Positions 42,264-42,959 of a DNA stretch of 42,959 nucleotides are shown here, piece by piece (the stretch's first letter is position 1; each line of letters starts with the position of its first letter). The stretch is from Pseudomonadota bacterium. GTDB lineage: Bacteria; SAR324; XYD2-FULL-50-16; JAHJRI01. The notes beneath the pieces are model-generated. The model saw only the letters and a list, made by a program, of their open reading frames with translations. It had not been told where the DNA came from and made no database searches. The position numbers and the translations under genes were made by a program. The stretch is taken from NCBI GenBank assembly GCA_022360105.1, contig JAKSDL010000100.1:1-42959 (forward strand). Reading direction: 5' to 3'.

Positions 42264-42959
42264 ATGACAAAAAGATACCAACTAATTCCAGCAATCCTGT
42301 TCATCTTAATTGCACCATTGGTTTTTGCGGACTCAATAAGAATCTCCCAGGTTGACTCCGGTGACTTGCTGCTCAATCAAGAAGTAAAGCTATACCTTAG
42401 TGTTACCGATGACAGAGGAAATCCTATTTCGGGATTAAGACAGGATAATTTTGACATACTGGAATCCTCAGATGGCATGTTATTCAAGCCAGTTGAAGAA
42501 ATAACAGGGTTTCAGGCAGGTATCAATGATGCAGGAGGAGTCAATTTCTTATTGTTAATTGATAATTCGGAAAGCATGTATTGGACTTTGGAGGGCCGAA
42601 AAACCAAATCTGAGGCCAGAAGAAGAATGACCATTGCCAAAAAGGCGGTCACGTCATTCATTAATAGTATCAAAAATCCGAATGATACGGTTGGGGTGGC
42701 AGTATATAATTCATATTACAAGCTATTGGCCGCCCCAAGCAATCAGATTGGCATGGTCGAGCAGCAGCTTGATGCCATCGAAAGACCACAAGGGGATGCA
42801 ATTTATACTGAAATTTATGCAAGTCTCTCCCTGGCCATCGAAGAACTGGGGATAACCAAAGGCAGAAAGGCTGTGATCATTCTTTCGGATGGGGTTAACA
42901 ATCCGGCTTACCCGCACACAAACAAGATCAACGAGCAATTTGGAGCAAAATTTACCCCC
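42264..42959 (+). CDS. Secreted von Willebrand A domain protein (partial, runs off the window)
   Basis: 232 codons are visible, without a stop. GGGAG lies 8 bases before the ATG. A signal peptide is at ~1-22 (ends LVFA). Residues ~26-85 form an Ig-like domain (LNQEVKLYLSVTDDRGNPIS, the G.P..GL...F pattern). The VWA domain starts ~90 with a complete MIDAS: DNSES (D100, S102, S104), T182 and D209 in LSDG. Metal-dependent adhesion or protein binding in the periplasm or on the surface is expected. It follows the FHA gene by 11 bp, third gene of the kinase cluster. Confidence 0.88.
   Translation, partial: MTKRYQLIPAILFILIAPLVFADSIRISQVDSGDLLLNQEVKLYLSVTDDRGNPISGLRQDNFDILESSDGMLFKPVEEITGFQAGINDAGGVNFLLLIDNSESMYWTLEGRKTKSEARRRMTIAKKAVTSFINSIKNPNDTVGVAVYNSYYKLLAAPSNQIGMVEQQLDAIERPQGDAIYTEIYASLSLAIEELGITKGRKAVIILSDGVNNPAYPHTNKINEQFGAKFTP

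Noticed and set aside
1..42959. CRISPR arrays, insertion sequences, prophage, rRNA, 4.5S RNA
   Set aside because: No regularly spaced repeats, transposase or phage motifs, rRNA sequence or GGAAGCAGCC-type SRP RNA signature outside coding genes was seen.

Overview
The window is about 43 kb of AT-rich (roughly 40% GC, estimated by eye) bacterial chromosome. It is dense with housekeeping genes, and no phage, insertion sequence, CRISPR array or rRNA was seen. The cell is Gram-negative: there is an LptE-like lipoprotein, an outer-membrane barrel protein and further lipoproteins. It is flagellated (fliL, fliN, fliO) and appears to make menaquinone by the futalosine route (mqnD). The ffh-rpsP-rimM-trmD-rplS-yraN order, a sigma-70 with an acidic insert, and family members familiar from sulfate reducers and their relatives suggest a deltaproteobacteria-like lineage (SAR324 or a neighbour is one guess). 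The taxonomy is inference.

Layout. 0-2 kb: the 3' end of a GAF-domain signalling protein, an uncharacterised 346-aa protein, and a tRNA-Lys/tRNA-Glu pair with a clear sigma-70 promoter. 2-7 kb: fba (class II aldolase), argB, an orphan ThiS/MoaD-like carrier, a DUF2851 protein and a membrane-anchored M23 peptidase. 7-12 kb: a newly noticed 49-aa basic protein with its own promoter, a ComEC-like channel without a nuclease domain, an enlarged DNA polymerase III delta subunit (holA), and a 593-aa protein of unknown family. 12-20 kb, all on the minus strand: thiN, alr, folB, fliO, fliN, fliL, a patatin-like lipase and aspS.

20-29 kb is a long minus-strand information-processing block: ffh, rpsP, rimM, trmD, rplS, yraN, rpsT, mqnD, dnaG, rpoD. 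A good sigma-70 promoter precedes ffh and an extended -10 promoter precedes rpoD. 29-36 kb: lptE, a 57-aa Trm112-family gene, pgi, cvpA, a TPR lipoprotein, a secreted FlgT-like protein and a membrane-anchored TPR protein. 36-38.5 kb: HU, an outer-membrane barrel and a hotdog thioesterase.

38.8 kb to the end is the most interesting accessory region: a 176-aa unknown protein, then a tightly packed trio of a transmembrane Ser/Thr protein kinase, a polytopic membrane protein with a degenerate FHA domain, and a secreted von Willebrand A protein that runs off the window. Spacing of 11-13 bp suggests one envelope-signalling operon.

Three sigma-70 promoters with an exact TTGACA and a fair -10 (tRNA, the 49-aa gene, ffh), plus a weaker one at fba, show a conventional housekeeping promoter consensus. 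They also help decide several start codons.
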